From contig NZ_JAUSYK010000001.1 of NCBI RefSeq assembly GCF_030816855.1, positions 2,852,001-2,916,000 on the forward strand: 64,000 nt of DNA, in the 5' to 3' direction. The translations under genes were made by a program, and so were the position numbers. How positions within the stretch are numbered: the stretch's first letter is position 1; every line of letters starts with the position of its first letter. Positions 15,444 through 25,531 of this stretch are shown here, piece by piece. The notes beneath the pieces were generated by a model, which was not told the DNA's origin, ran no database searches, and saw only the letters and a list, made by a program, of their open reading frames with translations. This stretch comes from Arthrobacter sp. B3I4. GTDB lineage: Bacteria; Actinomycetota; Actinomycetes; Actinomycetales; Micrococcaceae.

Positions 15444-17417
15444 TCACAAAATCGGCAGGCTGCCGGTGCTGGGGTGTTCCTGGCCGGGCAGGGGCCGCGC
15501 GAACGGCACCTTGGTCCCGAGGACCTGCGCGACGACGTCGTGCGTGATCTGTTGCGCGGTCAGTCCGACACGTTCCAGCACCTGGCTGCGGCTCCCGTGG
15601 TCCAGGAACTCCACCGGCAGGCCCACCTCGTTCAGCGCGGTGTCCACGCCGGCAGCCCGCATTTCCTGCCGGATCCGCGAGCCGACACCGCCGGCCCGCA
15701 CACCGTCCTCAATGCAGATGACGAGGCGGTGGTGTGAGGCGAGGGCGATGACGGACCGAGGAACGGGAAGGACCCAGCGGGGGTCGATCACGGTGGAGCT
15801 GATCCCCTGGGCACCGAGCCGGTTGGAGACGTCGAGCGCCAGTTCGGCCATCGCGCCGACGCTGACGATCAGCACGTCGTTGTCGCTTGAGCCTGAAGGC
15901 CTGCGGGCCAGCACGTCGACGCCGTCGCTGAGCCGCTCGAGCGCCTCGACTTCGGCGCCAACCGTTCCCTTGGAGTAACGGATCACGGTGGGTGCGTCTT
16001 CGACAGCGACGGCCTCGCGGAGTTCTTCGCGCAGCCGGCTAGCGTCGCGCGGCGCGGCCAGGTGCAGGCCGGGGACGATCTGCACCATCGCCATGTCCCA
16101 CATTCCGTGGTGGCTGGCGCCGTCGGGACCGGTGACGCCGGCGCGGTCCAGCACGATCGTGACACCGGCTTTGTGCAGCGCTACGTCCATCAGCAACTGG
16201 TCGAAGGCACGGTTCAGGAAGGTGGCGTAGAGGGCGACCACGGGGTGCAGTCCGCCGAACGCCATGCCCGCTGCGGAGGTGAGGGCGTGCTGCTCGGCGA
16301 TGCCGACGTCGAATACCCGCTCCGGATGCCGCGCGGCGAACTTGTGCAACCCGACCGGGATCAGCATGGCACCGGTGATCCCGACGATGTCTTTACGTTC
16401 GTCGGCGATGTCCGCGATCTCATCGGCGAAGACGGAGGTCCAGGACTTGGCACCGCCGGCTTCCGTGGGTTCCCCGGTTTCCGGGTCGATGATGCCGACG
16501 GCGTGGAACTGGTCCGCTTCGTGCGCGCGGGCCGGCGCGTAGCCGTGCCCCTTTTCGGTCATGGCATGCACGATGACGGGACCGGCGTAGTTCTTGGCCG
16601 TTGCGAGGGCGTTTTCCATCGCCTGGAGGTTGTGGCCGTCCACCGGTCCGATGTACTTCATGCCAAGGTCCTCGAACATGCCCTGCGGCGCCCACCAGTC
16701 TTTGATGCCCTTCTTCATGGCATGCAGGCTCTTGTAGGTGAACTGGCCGGCCGGGCCGCCGCTCTGCAGCCGCTTCTTCCAGGAGTCGAGGGCGCGCTCG
16801 TAGGCAGGGGCGGCACGGAGCGAGTCGATGGTGGGGCGCAGCGAGGCGAGATAGTCGGCGACGCCGCCCACGGTGGGGGCGTAGGATCGGCCGTTGTCGT
16901 TCACGACGATCACGACGCGGCGCTTCTTGTCCGCAGCGATGTTGTTGATGGCTTCCCAGGCCATGCCGCCGGTGAGGGCGCCGTCACCGACGACGGCAAT
17001 CACGTAGCGGTCACCGTCGCCGGTCAGGCGGCGGGCACGCGAGATGCCGTCGGCCCAGGACAGCGAGGAGGAGGCGTGGGAGCTTTCGACGATGTCGTGC
17101 TCGGATTCGCCGCGGTCGGGGTAACCGGAGAGGCCGCCCTGCTGGCGCAGCGTGCTGAAATCCTGGCGGCCGGTAAGGAGCTTGTGCACATAGGACTGGT
17201 GGCCCGTGTCGAAGACGATGCTGTCGCGGGGGGAATCGAAGATCCGGTGCAGCGCGATGGTCAGTTCAACGACGCCGAGGTTCGGCCCGAGGTGGCCTCC
17301 CGTCTGCGAGACGTTGCCGATCAGGAACTCCCTGACCTCGGCAGCCAGCTGGGCGAGCTGCGCCTCGGACAACTTGCTCAGGTCCTGCGGACTCCGGATG
17401 GTCTCCAAGATTCCCAA
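15444..17417 (-). CDS. dxs: 1-deoxy-D-xylulose-5-phosphate synthase
   Basis: Condenses pyruvate and glyceraldehyde 3-phosphate, using thiamine diphosphate, in the first step of the MEP isoprenoid pathway. The 657-residue protein shows [17 protein letters not shown], the thiamine-diphosphate motif GDGALTGG, the [16 protein letters not shown] region, and the transketolase-like [10 protein letters not shown] block. The start is set at TTG 17417, giving [13 protein letters not shown], the canonical beginning of the family, with a full AAGGAGG 4 nt upstream. An ATG at 17444 adds nine residues and has a possible -10 (TACAGT) 8 nt ahead. The stop overlaps an alternative start of the following hypothetical gene. 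Confidence 0.94.
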   Translation of the reverse strand: MGILETIRSPQDLSKLSEAQLAQLAAEVREFLIGNVSQTGGHLGPNLGVVELTIALHRIFDSPRDSIVFDTGHQSYVHKLLTGRQDFSTLRQQGGLSGYPDRGESEHDIVESSHASSSLSWADGISRARRLTGDGDRYVIAVVGDGALTGGMAWEAINNIAADKKRRVVIVVNDNGRSYAPTVGGVADYLASLRPTIDSLRAAPAYERALDSWKKRLQSGGPAGQFTYKSLHAMKKGIKDWWAPQGMFEDLGMKYIGPVDGHNLQAMENALATAKNYAGPVIVHAMTEKGHGYAPARAHEADQFHAVGIIDPETGEPTEAGGAKSWTSVFADEIADIADERKDIVGITGAMLIPVGLHKFAARHPERVFDVGIAEQHALTSAAGMAFGGLHPVVALYATFLNRAFDQLLMDVALHKAGVTIVLDRAGVTGPDGASHHGMWDMAMVQIVPGLHLAAPRDASRLREELREAVAVEDAPTVIRYSKGTVGAEVEALERLSDGVDVLARRPSGSSDNDVLIVSVGAMAELALDVSNRLGAQGISSTVIDPRWVLPVPRSVIALASHHRLVICIEDGVRAGGVGSRIRQEMRAAGVDTALNEVGLPVEFLDHGSRSQVLERVGLTAQQITHDVVAQVLGTKVPFARPLPGQEHPSTGSLPIL

Positions 17418-17470
17418 CGGCCCTCCTTGCGGGGTAGTAGACATGCCTTCTAACTGTAACGCCTAACGGG

Positions 17471-17505
17471 AAAGCCCCGGTCCGTCGGTAACGGGCCGGG
17501 GCTTT
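17471..17505 (-). terminator. Hairpin between acnA and dxs
   Basis: AAAGCCCCGG pairs perfectly with CCGGGGCTTT and the stem can extend to 14 bp including one G-T pair, leaving a 7-nt loop. On the minus strand the stem ends in UUU. It lies downstream of acnA and upstream of dxs, so it probably ends the acnA transcript. Confidence 0.75.
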
Positions 17506-17564
17506 CACGTGGTGTTGCTGGGTTAATCTGCCTTGACTTAGCTGGCGGAGACGATCTCCGCACC

Positions 17565-17609
17565 CCCGGGGTAAACCCGACGGAAAGGCGTTGCCGGGCT
17601 TACCCCGGG
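17565..17609 (-). terminator. Second hairpin directly after acnA
   Basis: CCCGGGGTAA pairs perfectly with TTACCCCGGG, continued by an inner CCCG/CGGG pairing after one mismatch. It begins 4 nt past the acnA stop. With the hairpin at 17471-17505 it forms a tandem pair of stop signals. Confidence 0.65.
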
Positions 17610-17612
17610 TCC

Positions 17613-20435
17613 CTACGCGGAGATCTGGCGCAGCACGTACTGCAGGATGCCGCCGTTGCGGTAGTAGTCGGCTTCACCCGGGGTATCGATGCGCAGGACC
17701 GCATCGAAGCTCGTGGTGGTGCCGTCTTCGGCCGTTGCAGTGACCTTGAGCGTCTTGGGCGTGGTGCCTTCGTTGAGGGCGGTGACGCCCTCAACGGCGA
17801 AGGTTTCCGTGCCGGTCAGGCCCAGGCTTTCGGCGTTCTCGCCGGCCGGGTACTGCAGCGGCAGGACGCCCATGCCGATCAGGTTGGAGCGGTGGATGCG
17901 CTCGTAGCTCTCCGCGAGGACAGCCTTGACACCCAGCAGTGCGGTGCCCTTGGCCGCCCAGTCACGGGACGAGCCGGAGCCGTACTCCTTGCCGGCCAGG
18001 ACGACCAGCGGGGTGCCGGCGGCCTGGTAGTTCTGCGCGGCGTCGTAGACGTAGGCCTGCGGACCGTCAGCCTGGCTGAAGTCGCGGGTGAAGCCGCCCT
18101 CCACGCCGTCGAGCAGCTGGTTCTTGATCCGGATGTTGGCGAAGGTGCCGCGGATCATGACTTCGTGGTTGCCACGGCGCGAGCCGTAGGAGTTGAAGTC
18201 CTTGCGCTCCACACCGTTGGCCAGCAGGTACTGGCCCGCCGGGGTGTCGGACTTGAACGAGCCGGCCGGGGAGATGTGGTCGGTGGTGACCGAGTCGCCG
18301 AGCTTGAGCAGCACACGCGCTCCGGTGATGTCCTGGACGGGCTCCGGCTTGGCCTGCATGCCCTCGAAGTACGGGGGCTTGCGGACGTAGGTGGACTTCT
18401 CGTCCCAGGCGAACGTGTCACCGGCAGGGGTGTCGAGCGCCTTCCAGCGGTCGTCACCTTCGAAGACGCCTTCGTAACCGCGGGCGAACATTTCCTTGTC
18501 AATCGAGGAATCGATGACCTGCTGGACCTCTGTGGGGTTCGGCCAGATGTCCTTGAGGAAGATGTCGTTGCCCGCTTCGTCCTGGCCCAGGGCGTCGGCT
18601 TCGAAGTCGAAGTCCATGGTGCCGGCCAGGGCGTACGCGATGACCAGCGGCGGGGACGCCAGGTAGTTCATCTTGACGTCCGGGTTGATCCGGCCTTCGA
18701 AGTTGCGGTTGCCGGACAGGACAGCGGTGACCGAAAGGTCGTTGGCCTGGATGGCCTCGGAGATTTCGGTGTCGAGCGGTCCGGAGTTGCCGATGCAGGT
18801 CGCGCAGCCGTAGCCGACGATGTAGAAGCCCAGCTTCTCCAGGTACGGCGTCAGGCCCGACTTGTTGTAGTAGTCGGTGACGACCTTGGAGCCGGGGGCG
18901 ACGGAGGTCTTGACCCAGGGCTTCGAGGTGAGTCCCTTCTCCACGGCGTTGCGGGCCAGCAGCGCGGCGGCCAGCATCACAGACGGGTTGGAAGTGTTGG
19001 TGCAGGAGGTGATCGAGGCGATCGCCACGGCGCCGTGGTCCAGTTCGAATTCGCGTCCGTCCTCGGCGGTCACCTTGACCGCGTTGGAGGTCCGGCCAGC
19101 CGCACCGTGTGCTGCCGAATAGAGCGGCGGCTCGCGGTCCGTGTCGGTGACGTGAGTCTCCGACTGGGTGAAGGAGGGCGGGTCCGAAGCCGGGAAGGAC
19201 TCCTCGAGCGACTCGTCCAGCGTGCCGGCGTCGGCGTTGTGCTTGACGTAGTTGAGCAGATCGTGGCGGAACTCGTCCTTGGCCTCGGTGAGGATGATGC
19301 GGTCCTGCGGGCGCTTCGGTCCGGAGATCGACGGAACAACCGTCGACAGGTCCAGCTCAAGGTACTCGGAGAACTTGATCTCCTTGGCGGGATCGTGCCA
19401 CAGGCCCTGTTCCTTGGCGTACGCCTCCACGAGGGCGACGTTTTCCTCGGATCGGCCCGTAAGGCGCAGGTACTCGAGGGTCACGTCGTCGATCGGGAAC
19501 ATGGCGGCGGTGGAACCGAATTCGGGGCTCATGTTGCCGATGGTGGCGCGGTTGGCCAGCGGCACGGCCGCGACGCCTTCGCCGTAGAACTCCACGAACT
19601 TGCCCACCACACCGTGCTTACGCAGCTGCTCGGTGATGGTGAGGACGACGTCGGTGGCGGTGGCACCGGCCGGGATGGAGCCGGTCAGCTTGAAGCCCAC
19701 GACGCGCGGGATCAGCATGGAGACGGGCTGGCCGAGCATGGCAGCCTCGGCTTCGATACCGCCGACGCCCCAGCCGAGCACGCCCAGGCCGTTGACCATG
19801 GTGGTGTGCGAGTCGGTGCCGACGCAGGTGTCCGGGTAGGCGCGGAGGACGCCGTCGATTTCGCGGGTCATCACGGTGCGGGCCAGGTACTCGATGTTGA
19901 CCTGGTGCACGATGCCGGTTCCCGGCGGGACGACTTTGAAGTCGTCGAACGCGGTCTGGCCCCACCGCAGGAACTGGTACCGCTCACCGTTGCGCTGGTA
20001 CTCGATCTCCATGTTGCGCTCCAGTGCGCCGGAGTTGCCGAAGGCGTCGATCTGCACGGAGTGGTCGATGACCATTTCCGCCGGTGCTAGCGGGTTGACC
20101 CGCTTGGGGTCACCGCCCAGTTCCTTGACGGCCTCGCGCATGGTGGCAAGGTCGACAACGCAGGGAACGCCGGTGAAATCCTGCATGATCACGCGCGCCG
20201 GCGTGAACTGGATTTCAGTGTCGGGCTCTGCGTTGGGATCCCAACCGGCTAGGGCGCGGACGTGGTCGGCGGTAATGTTGGCGCCGTCCTCGGTCCGCAA
20301 CAGGTTTTCAAGCAATACCTTGAGGCTGAACGGAAGGTTTTCTGCACCTTCAACGGAGTTCAACCGGAAAATTTCGTATTCGGTACCGGCTACATTAAGT
20401 TTGCCTTTTGAACCGAAGCTGTCCACAATGCTCAT
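17613..20435 (-). CDS. acnA: Aconitate hydratase (AcnA type)
   Basis: Interconverts citrate and isocitrate in the TCA cycle with a [4Fe-4S] cluster. The 940-residue protein has the three cluster cysteines at C478 ([12 protein letters not shown]), C544 and C547 ([12 protein letters not shown]). The [12 protein letters not shown] motif is near 207-218 and the C-terminal swivel domain starts after about residue 690. The linker at 402-422 is acidic and carries [10 protein letters not shown], a motif that also occurs in unrelated small proteins. Start ATG 20435 follows a GAGAGGAG site. No AcnR-type regulator gene is adjacent. A 6-4-6 dyad lies 56 nt upstream at 20491-20506. Confidence 0.95.
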   Translation of the reverse strand: MSIVDSFGSKGKLNVAGTEYEIFRLNSVEGAENLPFSLKVLLENLLRTEDGANITADHVRALAGWDPNAEPDTEIQFTPARVIMQDFTGVPCVVDLATMREAVKELGGDPKRVNPLAPAEMVIDHSVQIDAFGNSGALERNMEIEYQRNGERYQFLRWGQTAFDDFKVVPPGTGIVHQVNIEYLARTVMTREIDGVLRAYPDTCVGTDSHTTMVNGLGVLGWGVGGIEAEAAMLGQPVSMLIPRVVGFKLTGSIPAGATATDVVLTITEQLRKHGVVGKFVEFYGEGVAAVPLANRATIGNMSPEFGSTAAMFPIDDVTLEYLRLTGRSEENVALVEAYAKEQGLWHDPAKEIKFSEYLELDLSTVVPSISGPKRPQDRIILTEAKDEFRHDLLNYVKHNADAGTLDESLEESFPASDPPSFTQSETHVTDTDREPPLYSAAHGAAGRTSNAVKVTAEDGREFELDHGAVAIASITSCTNTSNPSVMLAAALLARNAVEKGLTSKPWVKTSVAPGSKVVTDYYNKSGLTPYLEKLGFYIVGYGCATCIGNSGPLDTEISEAIQANDLSVTAVLSGNRNFEGRINPDVKMNYLASPPLVIAYALAGTMDFDFEADALGQDEAGNDIFLKDIWPNPTEVQQVIDSSIDKEMFARGYEGVFEGDDRWKALDTPAGDTFAWDEKSTYVRKPPYFEGMQAKPEPVQDITGARVLLKLGDSVTTDHISPAGSFKSDTPAGQYLLANGVERKDFNSYGSRRGNHEVMIRGTFANIRIKNQLLDGVEGGFTRDFSQADGPQAYVYDAAQNYQAAGTPLVVLAGKEYGSGSSRDWAAKGTALLGVKAVLAESYERIHRSNLIGMGVLPLQYPAGENAESLGLTGTETFAVEGVTALNEGTTPKTLKVTATAEDGTTTSFDAVLRIDTPGEADYYRNGGILQYVLRQISA

Positions 20436-20490
20436 CGCAGGACTCCTCTCGCAACAGTTTCATCTTTGTCGCGCCGCAGACCCCTAGCTA

Positions 20491-20506
20491 GTTAGGCCAT
20501 CCTAAC
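20491..20506. promoter_or_regulatory. Inverted repeat upstream of acnA
   Basis: GTTAGG-CCAT-CCTAAC is a perfect 6-4-6 dyad, 56 nt before the acnA start. It partly resembles a DtxR/IdeR iron box (TTAGGTTAG-type halves) but fits the full 19-bp consensus poorly, so iron control is only a suggestion. Confidence 0.35.
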
Positions 20507-20580
20507 CAAGCGGGGAAGATTCAAACCATGTCAGGGACTGCAGTGCACGATGTCGGACTACTCCGCCCATCCTAGTGGCC

Positions 20581-21951
20581 TCAGCCCCGGGGAGTCAGTA
20601 ACGCCACAGTCTCCAGGTGGTGGGTGTGCGGGTACAGGTCGAAGCCGCGCAATCCCTGCAGGCTCCAGCCGGCCTGCTGGAAGTAGGCCACGTCCCGCGC
20701 GAACGATGCCGGATCACAGGAAGCATAGGCAACCGCCCGCGGACCGGCGGCCACCAGCTGGTTCACAACGGCCTTGCCGGCGCCGGCGCGCGGCGGGTCC
20801 AGGATCAGCGCGTCGAAGTTGCGTGGCTTCTGCCGCAGCACCCGTTCCACCTTGCCCTGGATGATTTCGACCTGCGGCGCACCGTGCAGGTTTTTGCGGG
20901 CGTCCCGGCTGGTGCCCGGCGCGCCTTCCACCGACAGCACGGAGCCGGTGACACCGACAGCGTCGGCCAGGGACGCGGTAAAGAGCCCGGCGCCGGCATA
21001 GAGATCCGCCACAACAGAGCCGGGGCCGAGGTAGCCGCCGTCGTGCAGGAAGCTCGTGACTGCTCCGACCAGGGTTTCGGGGGCGGCGCGGTGGATCTGC
21101 CAGAAGCCGTCCCCGGTCACCCGGTAGTCGTGCCCGACCGCGGTTTCCTGCACCCAGGTGCGGCCGCGCAGCTGGGTCACCGCGCCAGTGCCGGGGTCCA
21201 GCCGGGCCACCGACACGTCGTCCGGGAGCTGGGCGACGACGGCGTTGAGCCGCTTGGCCCGGGTGTCGGCGGACGGGACCAGTAGCACCAGCGGCCGGGA
21301 CCCGTTGGCCGGCGCCGCCACCTCAAGGCGCTCAATGCCTTGCAGGTCGAGGTCCCAGAGCTTCAGGGCGTTGATGCCGTCGACTGCCAGCGGCATCTCG
21401 CGGACAGGGAACACCGCGTCGGAGCGGTGGGCGTGCATGCCGAGTTTGCCGCCGGCCGTCATGGCGAAACCGGCCCGGGTGCGCCAGGCCAGCCCGGTGC
21501 CGGCAGACCCTGCCGCCTCCCCGACGGCCTCGACGATCGACTCCCCTGGATCCACCTGCAGGCTTGCCACGTCCACCCCGGCGAGCCTGCGCAGCTGTTC
21601 GGCCAGGACCTCGGCCTTGAGCCGGCGCTGCCGGCGCAGCTTAATGTGGCCCAGTTCGGCGCCGCCGACGGGCGGATGGCCATGCGACCAGGCGCGCTGG
21701 GCGTCGGCGGCGTGCCAGAAGTGCTCCATCCGGTCCGGGGAGGCCTCCAGCACCTCCACGACGTCGGCGCGCCAGAATTTGGCGCTCTCGCCGTCCTCGG
21801 TGAGCCTGACGCGTACCTTTTCACCGGGAATGCCGTGGCGGACGAAGATCACCCGGCCCTCGTGCCGGGCCACGCAGTGTCCGCCGTGGGCGACCGGACC
21901 GACGTCGACGACGAGCTCGGTGCGGGCGGGTGTCCGGGTGTCGGCGCTCAT
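20581..21951 (-). CDS. TrmA/RumA-family SAM-dependent RNA (uracil-5-) methyltransferase
   Basis: A 456-residue RNA methyltransferase. An N-terminal TRAM-like RNA-binding domain (about 10-70, VGPVAHGGHCVARHEGRVIFVRHG region) is followed by the Rossmann methyltransferase domain with the SAM motif DLYAGAG at 316-322, DPPRAG at 385-390 and the catalytic cysteine C412 in ASCDPASFARD. The four-cysteine iron-sulfur motif of RumA is not visible in the N-terminal half. Substrate (tRNA U54 or a 23S rRNA uridine) cannot be decided. It overlaps the permease gene by 4 nt. The same pair (Rv2689c/Rv2690c) occurs in mycobacteria. Confidence 0.9.
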   Translation of the reverse strand: MSADTRTPARTELVVDVGPVAHGGHCVARHEGRVIFVRHGIPGEKVRVRLTEDGESAKFWRADVVEVLEASPDRMEHFWHAADAQRAWSHGHPPVGGAELGHIKLRRQRRLKAEVLAEQLRRLAGVDVASLQVDPGESIVEAVGEAAGSAGTGLAWRTRAGFAMTAGGKLGMHAHRSDAVFPVREMPLAVDGINALKLWDLDLQGIERLEVAAPANGSRPLVLLVPSADTRAKRLNAVVAQLPDDVSVARLDPGTGAVTQLRGRTWVQETAVGHDYRVTGDGFWQIHRAAPETLVGAVTSFLHDGGYLGPGSVVADLYAGAGLFTASLADAVGVTGSVLSVEGAPGTSRDARKNLHGAPQVEIIQGKVERVLRQKPRNFDALILDPPRAGAGKAVVNQLVAAGPRAVAYASCDPASFARDVAYFQQAGWSLQGLRGFDLYPHTHHLETVALLTPRG

Positions 21952-23924
21952 TGGATGTCCTGCAGTCTCTTTGCTTCTTCGGAGGATTTAAGCTGCCAGG
22001 GCACGCTGGCGACCATGACCCCGGGCTCAAAGTGCAGCCGCGTTTTGATCCGCAGCGCGGTCTGGTTGTGGACCAGCTGCTCCCACCACTTGCCGACGAC
22101 GTACTCGGGGATGTACACGACGATCAGGTCGCGCGGTGAATCGCGCCGCATGTTCTTGATGTATTCCATGATTGGCGTGATGGTCTCCCGGAACGGGCTG
22201 GCGAGCACCGTGATCGGGACCGGGATGTCCAGTTTCTCCCAGTCCGCCAGCGTCTGCTCTGTCTCTTCCGGGCTGATGTCCACCGTGATGGCGTCGAGTT
22301 GGGAGGGCCGTGACGCGCGCGCGTAGGCCAGCGCCCGGAGCACCGGCTTGCGGACGTGCGAGACGAGCAGCACCGCGTGCACCCGGGTGGGCAGGGCCCG
22401 GGGCGAGGAGTCTTCATCCACGGCGAGTTCCTTGGCCACGTTGTCGTAGTGCGCCCGGATGCTCCACATGATCAGGAACAGGATGAACATCGCCAGCAGG
22501 GCGATCCACGCGCCCTGCTCGAATTTGGTGATCAGCACGATCACCAGGACCAGCCCGGTCATGCCGAACCCTATGGTGTTGATGGTGCGGGATTTCACCA
22601 TCCGCAGCTTCGCGGCCGGGTCCTTGGCAAGTTTCAGCTCGCGGCCCCAGTGCCGGATCATGCCCAGCTGGCTCAGCGTGAACGAAATGAAGACGCCGAC
22701 GATGTACAGCTGGATGAGCTTGGTGACGTCGGCGTCGAAGGAGATGATCAGCACCAGCGCGCCGGCGGCCAGCGCCAGCACGCCGTTGCTGAACGCGAGC
22801 CGGTCGCCGCGGGTGCGCAGCTGGCGCGGCAGGTAGCCGTCCTGGGCGAGGATCGAACCCAGGACGGGGAAGCCGTTGAACGCCGTGTTCGAGGCGAACA
22901 CCAGGATCACGCCGGTGGCGGCCACGACGACGTAGAACGGAATGGAGCCGGCGCCGAAGACCGTCTGCGCGATCTGGCTGATGGCCGGGTTCTGAATGTA
23001 GTCCTCGGCCAAGGGTTTGCCGTTGAGCAGGAACTCCTTCGCCGGGTCCAGCACAATGTGCACCTTGGTGGCGTTGGCCAGGTAGATGATGCCGGCGAGC
23101 ATGCTGGCGGCGATGACGCCCAGCAGCAGCAGCGTGGTGGCGGCGTTTTTGCTCTTGGGTTTCTGGAAGTTCGGCACGCCGTTGCTGATGGCCTCGACGC
23201 CGGTCAGCGCAGCGGCGCCGGAGGAGAACGCCCGCAGCAGCAGGAACGCACCGGTCAGCCCCACCAGCCCGTCGTCGAAGCCTGCGGCCGGGATGATCTG
23301 GAACTCAGCGGACGGCGCCTGGCCCAGCTGGCCGGTGGCGGCCTGGAAGATGCCGACGGCGGTCATGCCGAGGATGGAGAACATGAAAATGTACGTGGGG
23401 ACCGCGAAGACGCTGCCGGCTTCGCGGATGCCGCGCAGGTTGACCAGGGCCAGGATGATGACGCCGATCGTGGCGATCGCCGCCTGCTGGCCGTGCAGCG
23501 ACGGGACGGCAGTGGTGAGGTAGGCGGCAGCCGAGGACATCGATACGGCGACGGTGAGCACGTAGTCCACCAGCAGCGCCGAGGCTACGGTGAGGCCGGC
23601 GTACTTGCCGAGGTTTTCATTGGCGATCTCGTAGTCGCCGCCGCCGGAGGGGTAGGCATGAACGTTCTGGCGGTAGGACGCGACGACGGTCAGCAGCACC
23701 ACCATGACGGCCAGCCCCACCCAGGGCGAGAAGGCGACGGCGCTGACGCCGGCCAGCGCCAGCGTGAGCAGGATTTCGTCCGGGGCGTAGGCCACGGAGG
23801 AGAGTGCGTCGGAAGCGAAAATGGGGAGCGCGATCCGCTTGGGCAGCAGGGTGTGGGCCAGGCTGTCGTTCCGGAAGGGCTTGCCGACCAGCACCCGCTT
23901 CACGGCATTGAAAATTGTCAGCAC
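21948..23924 (-). CDS. APC-superfamily permease, KimA-like potassium transporter
   Basis: A 658-residue membrane protein. Its first part (LPKRIALPIFASDALSSV, then SYRQNVHAYPSGGGDYEIA-type residues near 92-110) matches the KimA/YdaO branch of APC permeases, which in Bacillus are high-affinity K+/H+ symporters inhibited by cyclic di-AMP. About twelve membrane helices are followed by a cytoplasmic C-terminal domain of roughly 170 residues. The start is GTG with a TAGCTT box exactly 6 nt upstream. Divergent from two TrkA/RCK genes, which supports potassium as the substrate. I see no cyclic di-AMP riboswitch in the 168-nt divergent region. Confidence 0.85.
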   Translation of the reverse strand: MLTIFNAVKRVLVGKPFRNDSLAHTLLPKRIALPIFASDALSSVAYAPDEILLTLALAGVSAVAFSPWVGLAVMVVLLTVVASYRQNVHAYPSGGGDYEIANENLGKYAGLTVASALLVDYVLTVAVSMSSAAAYLTTAVPSLHGQQAAIATIGVIILALVNLRGIREAGSVFAVPTYIFMFSILGMTAVGIFQAATGQLGQAPSAEFQIIPAAGFDDGLVGLTGAFLLLRAFSSGAAALTGVEAISNGVPNFQKPKSKNAATTLLLLGVIAASMLAGIIYLANATKVHIVLDPAKEFLLNGKPLAEDYIQNPAISQIAQTVFGAGSIPFYVVVAATGVILVFASNTAFNGFPVLGSILAQDGYLPRQLRTRGDRLAFSNGVLALAAGALVLIISFDADVTKLIQLYIVGVFISFTLSQLGMIRHWGRELKLAKDPAAKLRMVKSRTINTIGFGMTGLVLVIVLITKFEQGAWIALLAMFILFLIMWSIRAHYDNVAKELAVDEDSSPRALPTRVHAVLLVSHVRKPVLRALAYARASRPSQLDAITVDISPEETEQTLADWEKLDIPVPITVLASPFRETITPIMEYIKNMRRDSPRDLIVVYIPEYVVGKWWEQLVHNQTALRIKTRLHFEPGVMVASVPWQLKSSEEAKRLQDIQ

Positions 23925-23930
23925 CAGACA

Positions 23931-23936
23931 AAGCTA
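23931..23936 (-). promoter_or_regulatory. -10 box of a leaderless-type promoter for the KimA-like permease
   Basis: TAGCTT on the minus strand lies exactly 6 nt before the GTG start at 23924, with no ribosome binding site in between. Confidence 0.45.
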
Positions 23937-24092
23937 GTCTGATTCGGACGCGATGTCATGACGGCGAAGCCCGGCGGCCGGAGGCCTGGCCGGGCTCACC
24001 GCCACCCCGCTGGCCGCACCGCCGTCGCCCGGGCGGGTGGCCGGTAGAGTTTTACCCAGCAGTAGTAGACGCAGACGCTTGAGGAGGCACGT

Positions 24093-24764
24093 GTGGCGCA
24101 CTTCGTGATCATGGGTTGTGGCCGGGTGGGTGCAACCTTGGCGCACACGTTGGAGGACGCCGGCCATTCGGTCGCCATCATCGACCAGGACGACCGTGCC
24201 TTTCGCCGGCTCCGCACCGGGTTCTCCGGCCGCAAGGTCACCGGCGTCGGTTTCGACCGAGAAACCCTCAAGCAGGCCGGCGTCGAGGAGGCCTACGCTT
24301 TCGCCGCGGTGTCCAGCGGCGATAACTCCAACATCCTCGCCACCCGGGTGGCGCGCGAAACCTTCCACGTACCCCACGTTGTGGCGCGGATCTATGACCC
24401 GGGCCGCGCCGAGATCTATCAGCGGCTGGGAATCCCCACGGTCGCCGCGGTGCGTTGGAGTGCGGACCAGGTGTTGCGCCGGATCCTGCCGGAGCAGCAC
24501 CTCGCGGGCGATTTCCGCGACCCCTCCGGCCGGCTGGTGCTGGCCGAGGTGGACCTGGACGCCGCCTGGGTCGGCCAGCCGCTGTCCGCGATTGAAAAAA
24601 CAGCGGACATCCGGATCGCTTACCTCACCCGGTTCGGCGAGGGCATTCTCCCCGGGCCGGGCACGGCGTTCCAGGACGGCGATACCATCCACGCCATGCT
24701 GCCGGTGGACCGTACGTCGGAGGTCGCCCACATTCTTGCCAAGCCCCCCGTCAAGGAGTCCTAA
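24093..24764 (+). CDS. TrkA/RCK family potassium uptake regulatory protein (CeoB-like)
   Basis: A 223-residue cytoplasmic RCK protein. The N-terminal Rossmann domain binds NAD(H) or ADP/ATP through GCGRVG at 8-13 and an acidic strand end IIDQDD near 30-35. The C-terminal half (about 140-220) is an RCK_C-like domain. Such proteins gate Trk/Ktr potassium channels. GTG 24093 has GAGGAGG just upstream. The next gene starts on the base after its stop, so the two RCK proteins are made together and may form a hetero-complex. The mycobacterial pair is ceoB/ceoC. Confidence 0.9.
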   Translation: MAHFVIMGCGRVGATLAHTLEDAGHSVAIIDQDDRAFRRLRTGFSGRKVTGVGFDRETLKQAGVEEAYAFAAVSSGDNSNILATRVARETFHVPHVVARIYDPGRAEIYQRLGIPTVAAVRWSADQVLRRILPEQHLAGDFRDPSGRLVLAEVDLDAAWVGQPLSAIEKTADIRIAYLTRFGEGILPGPGTAFQDGDTIHAMLPVDRTSEVAHILAKPPVKES

Positions 24765-25505
24765 GTGAAAGTCGTCATCGTCGGGGCGGGCAGCGTCGGT
24801 TCCTCGATCGCCCGCGAACTGCTGGCTCACAAACACGAAATCCTGCTGATCGACCTTAAGCCGGAGGTGATCGGCCGCAGCGGGCTGCGCGGCGCGCACT
24901 GGCTGGTGGGGGACGCGTGCGAGCTGAGCACGCTGAAGGACGCCCGGCTGGAGGACGCTGACGTCGTCGTCTCAGCCACCGGCGACGACAAGGTCAACCT
25001 GGTGGTTTCCCTGCTGGCCAAGACCGAGTTCGGCGTCGGGCGCACCGTCGGACGGGTCAACAACCCGAAGAACGACTGGATGTTCGATGATTCCTGGGGC
25101 GTCGACGTCGCTGTCAACACCCCTCAGCTGATGACGGCGCTGGTCGAAGAGGCCGTGGAAATCGGTGACCTGGTCCGGCTGCTGACGCTCCAGACCGGGG
25201 TGTCCTCGCTCGTTGAGTTCACCGTCCCGCACGATTCGCATGTGATCGGGCTGACGGTGGGCAGCATCGACTGGCCCGAGGACGCCACTCTGGTGGCGAT
25301 CCTGCGGGACCAGGCGCCGATCACGCCGAGCCGGGATGATGTGATCGACGGCGGCGACGAACTGTTCTTTGTCACCACCATCGCGGCCGAAGACGGGCTG
25401 CGCGCGTTGCTCTCGGCGCCGGACTCCGCCGTCGAGCCCTCCACAATAGAGTCCTCCACCCAGGCCTCCGGCGCTCTAGCCGCGGACGACGGCTTCGACG
25501 GCTAA
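24765..25505 (+). CDS. TrkA/RCK family potassium uptake regulatory protein (CeoC-like)
   Basis: A 246-residue second RCK protein, starting with GTG directly after the preceding stop. The nucleotide-binding motif GAGSVG is at residues 6-11 and IDLK follows at the end of the second strand. The RCK_C-like domain is near 140-215 and the last 25 residues are a Ser/Ala-rich tail. It probably partners with the previous protein. No membrane subunit TrkH/KtrB is encoded in the window, so either the divergent KimA-like permease or a distant channel must be the target. Confidence 0.9.
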   Translation: MKVVIVGAGSVGSSIARELLAHKHEILLIDLKPEVIGRSGLRGAHWLVGDACELSTLKDARLEDADVVVSATGDDKVNLVVSLLAKTEFGVGRTVGRVNNPKNDWMFDDSWGVDVAVNTPQLMTALVEEAVEIGDLVRLLTLQTGVSSLVEFTVPHDSHVIGLTVGSIDWPEDATLVAILRDQAPITPSRDDVIDGGDELFFVTTIAAEDGLRALLSAPDSAVEPSTIESSTQASGALAADDGFDG

Positions 25506-25531
25506 GCCATGCAGCCCGCAGCTGAGGCGGG

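Noticed and set aside
23925..24092. A cyclic di-AMP riboswitch upstream of the KimA-like permease
   Set aside because: Only a GC-rich hairpin (AGCCCGGC/GCCGGGCT) is present, without the conserved riboswitch core, and the promoter box is 6 nt from the start codon.
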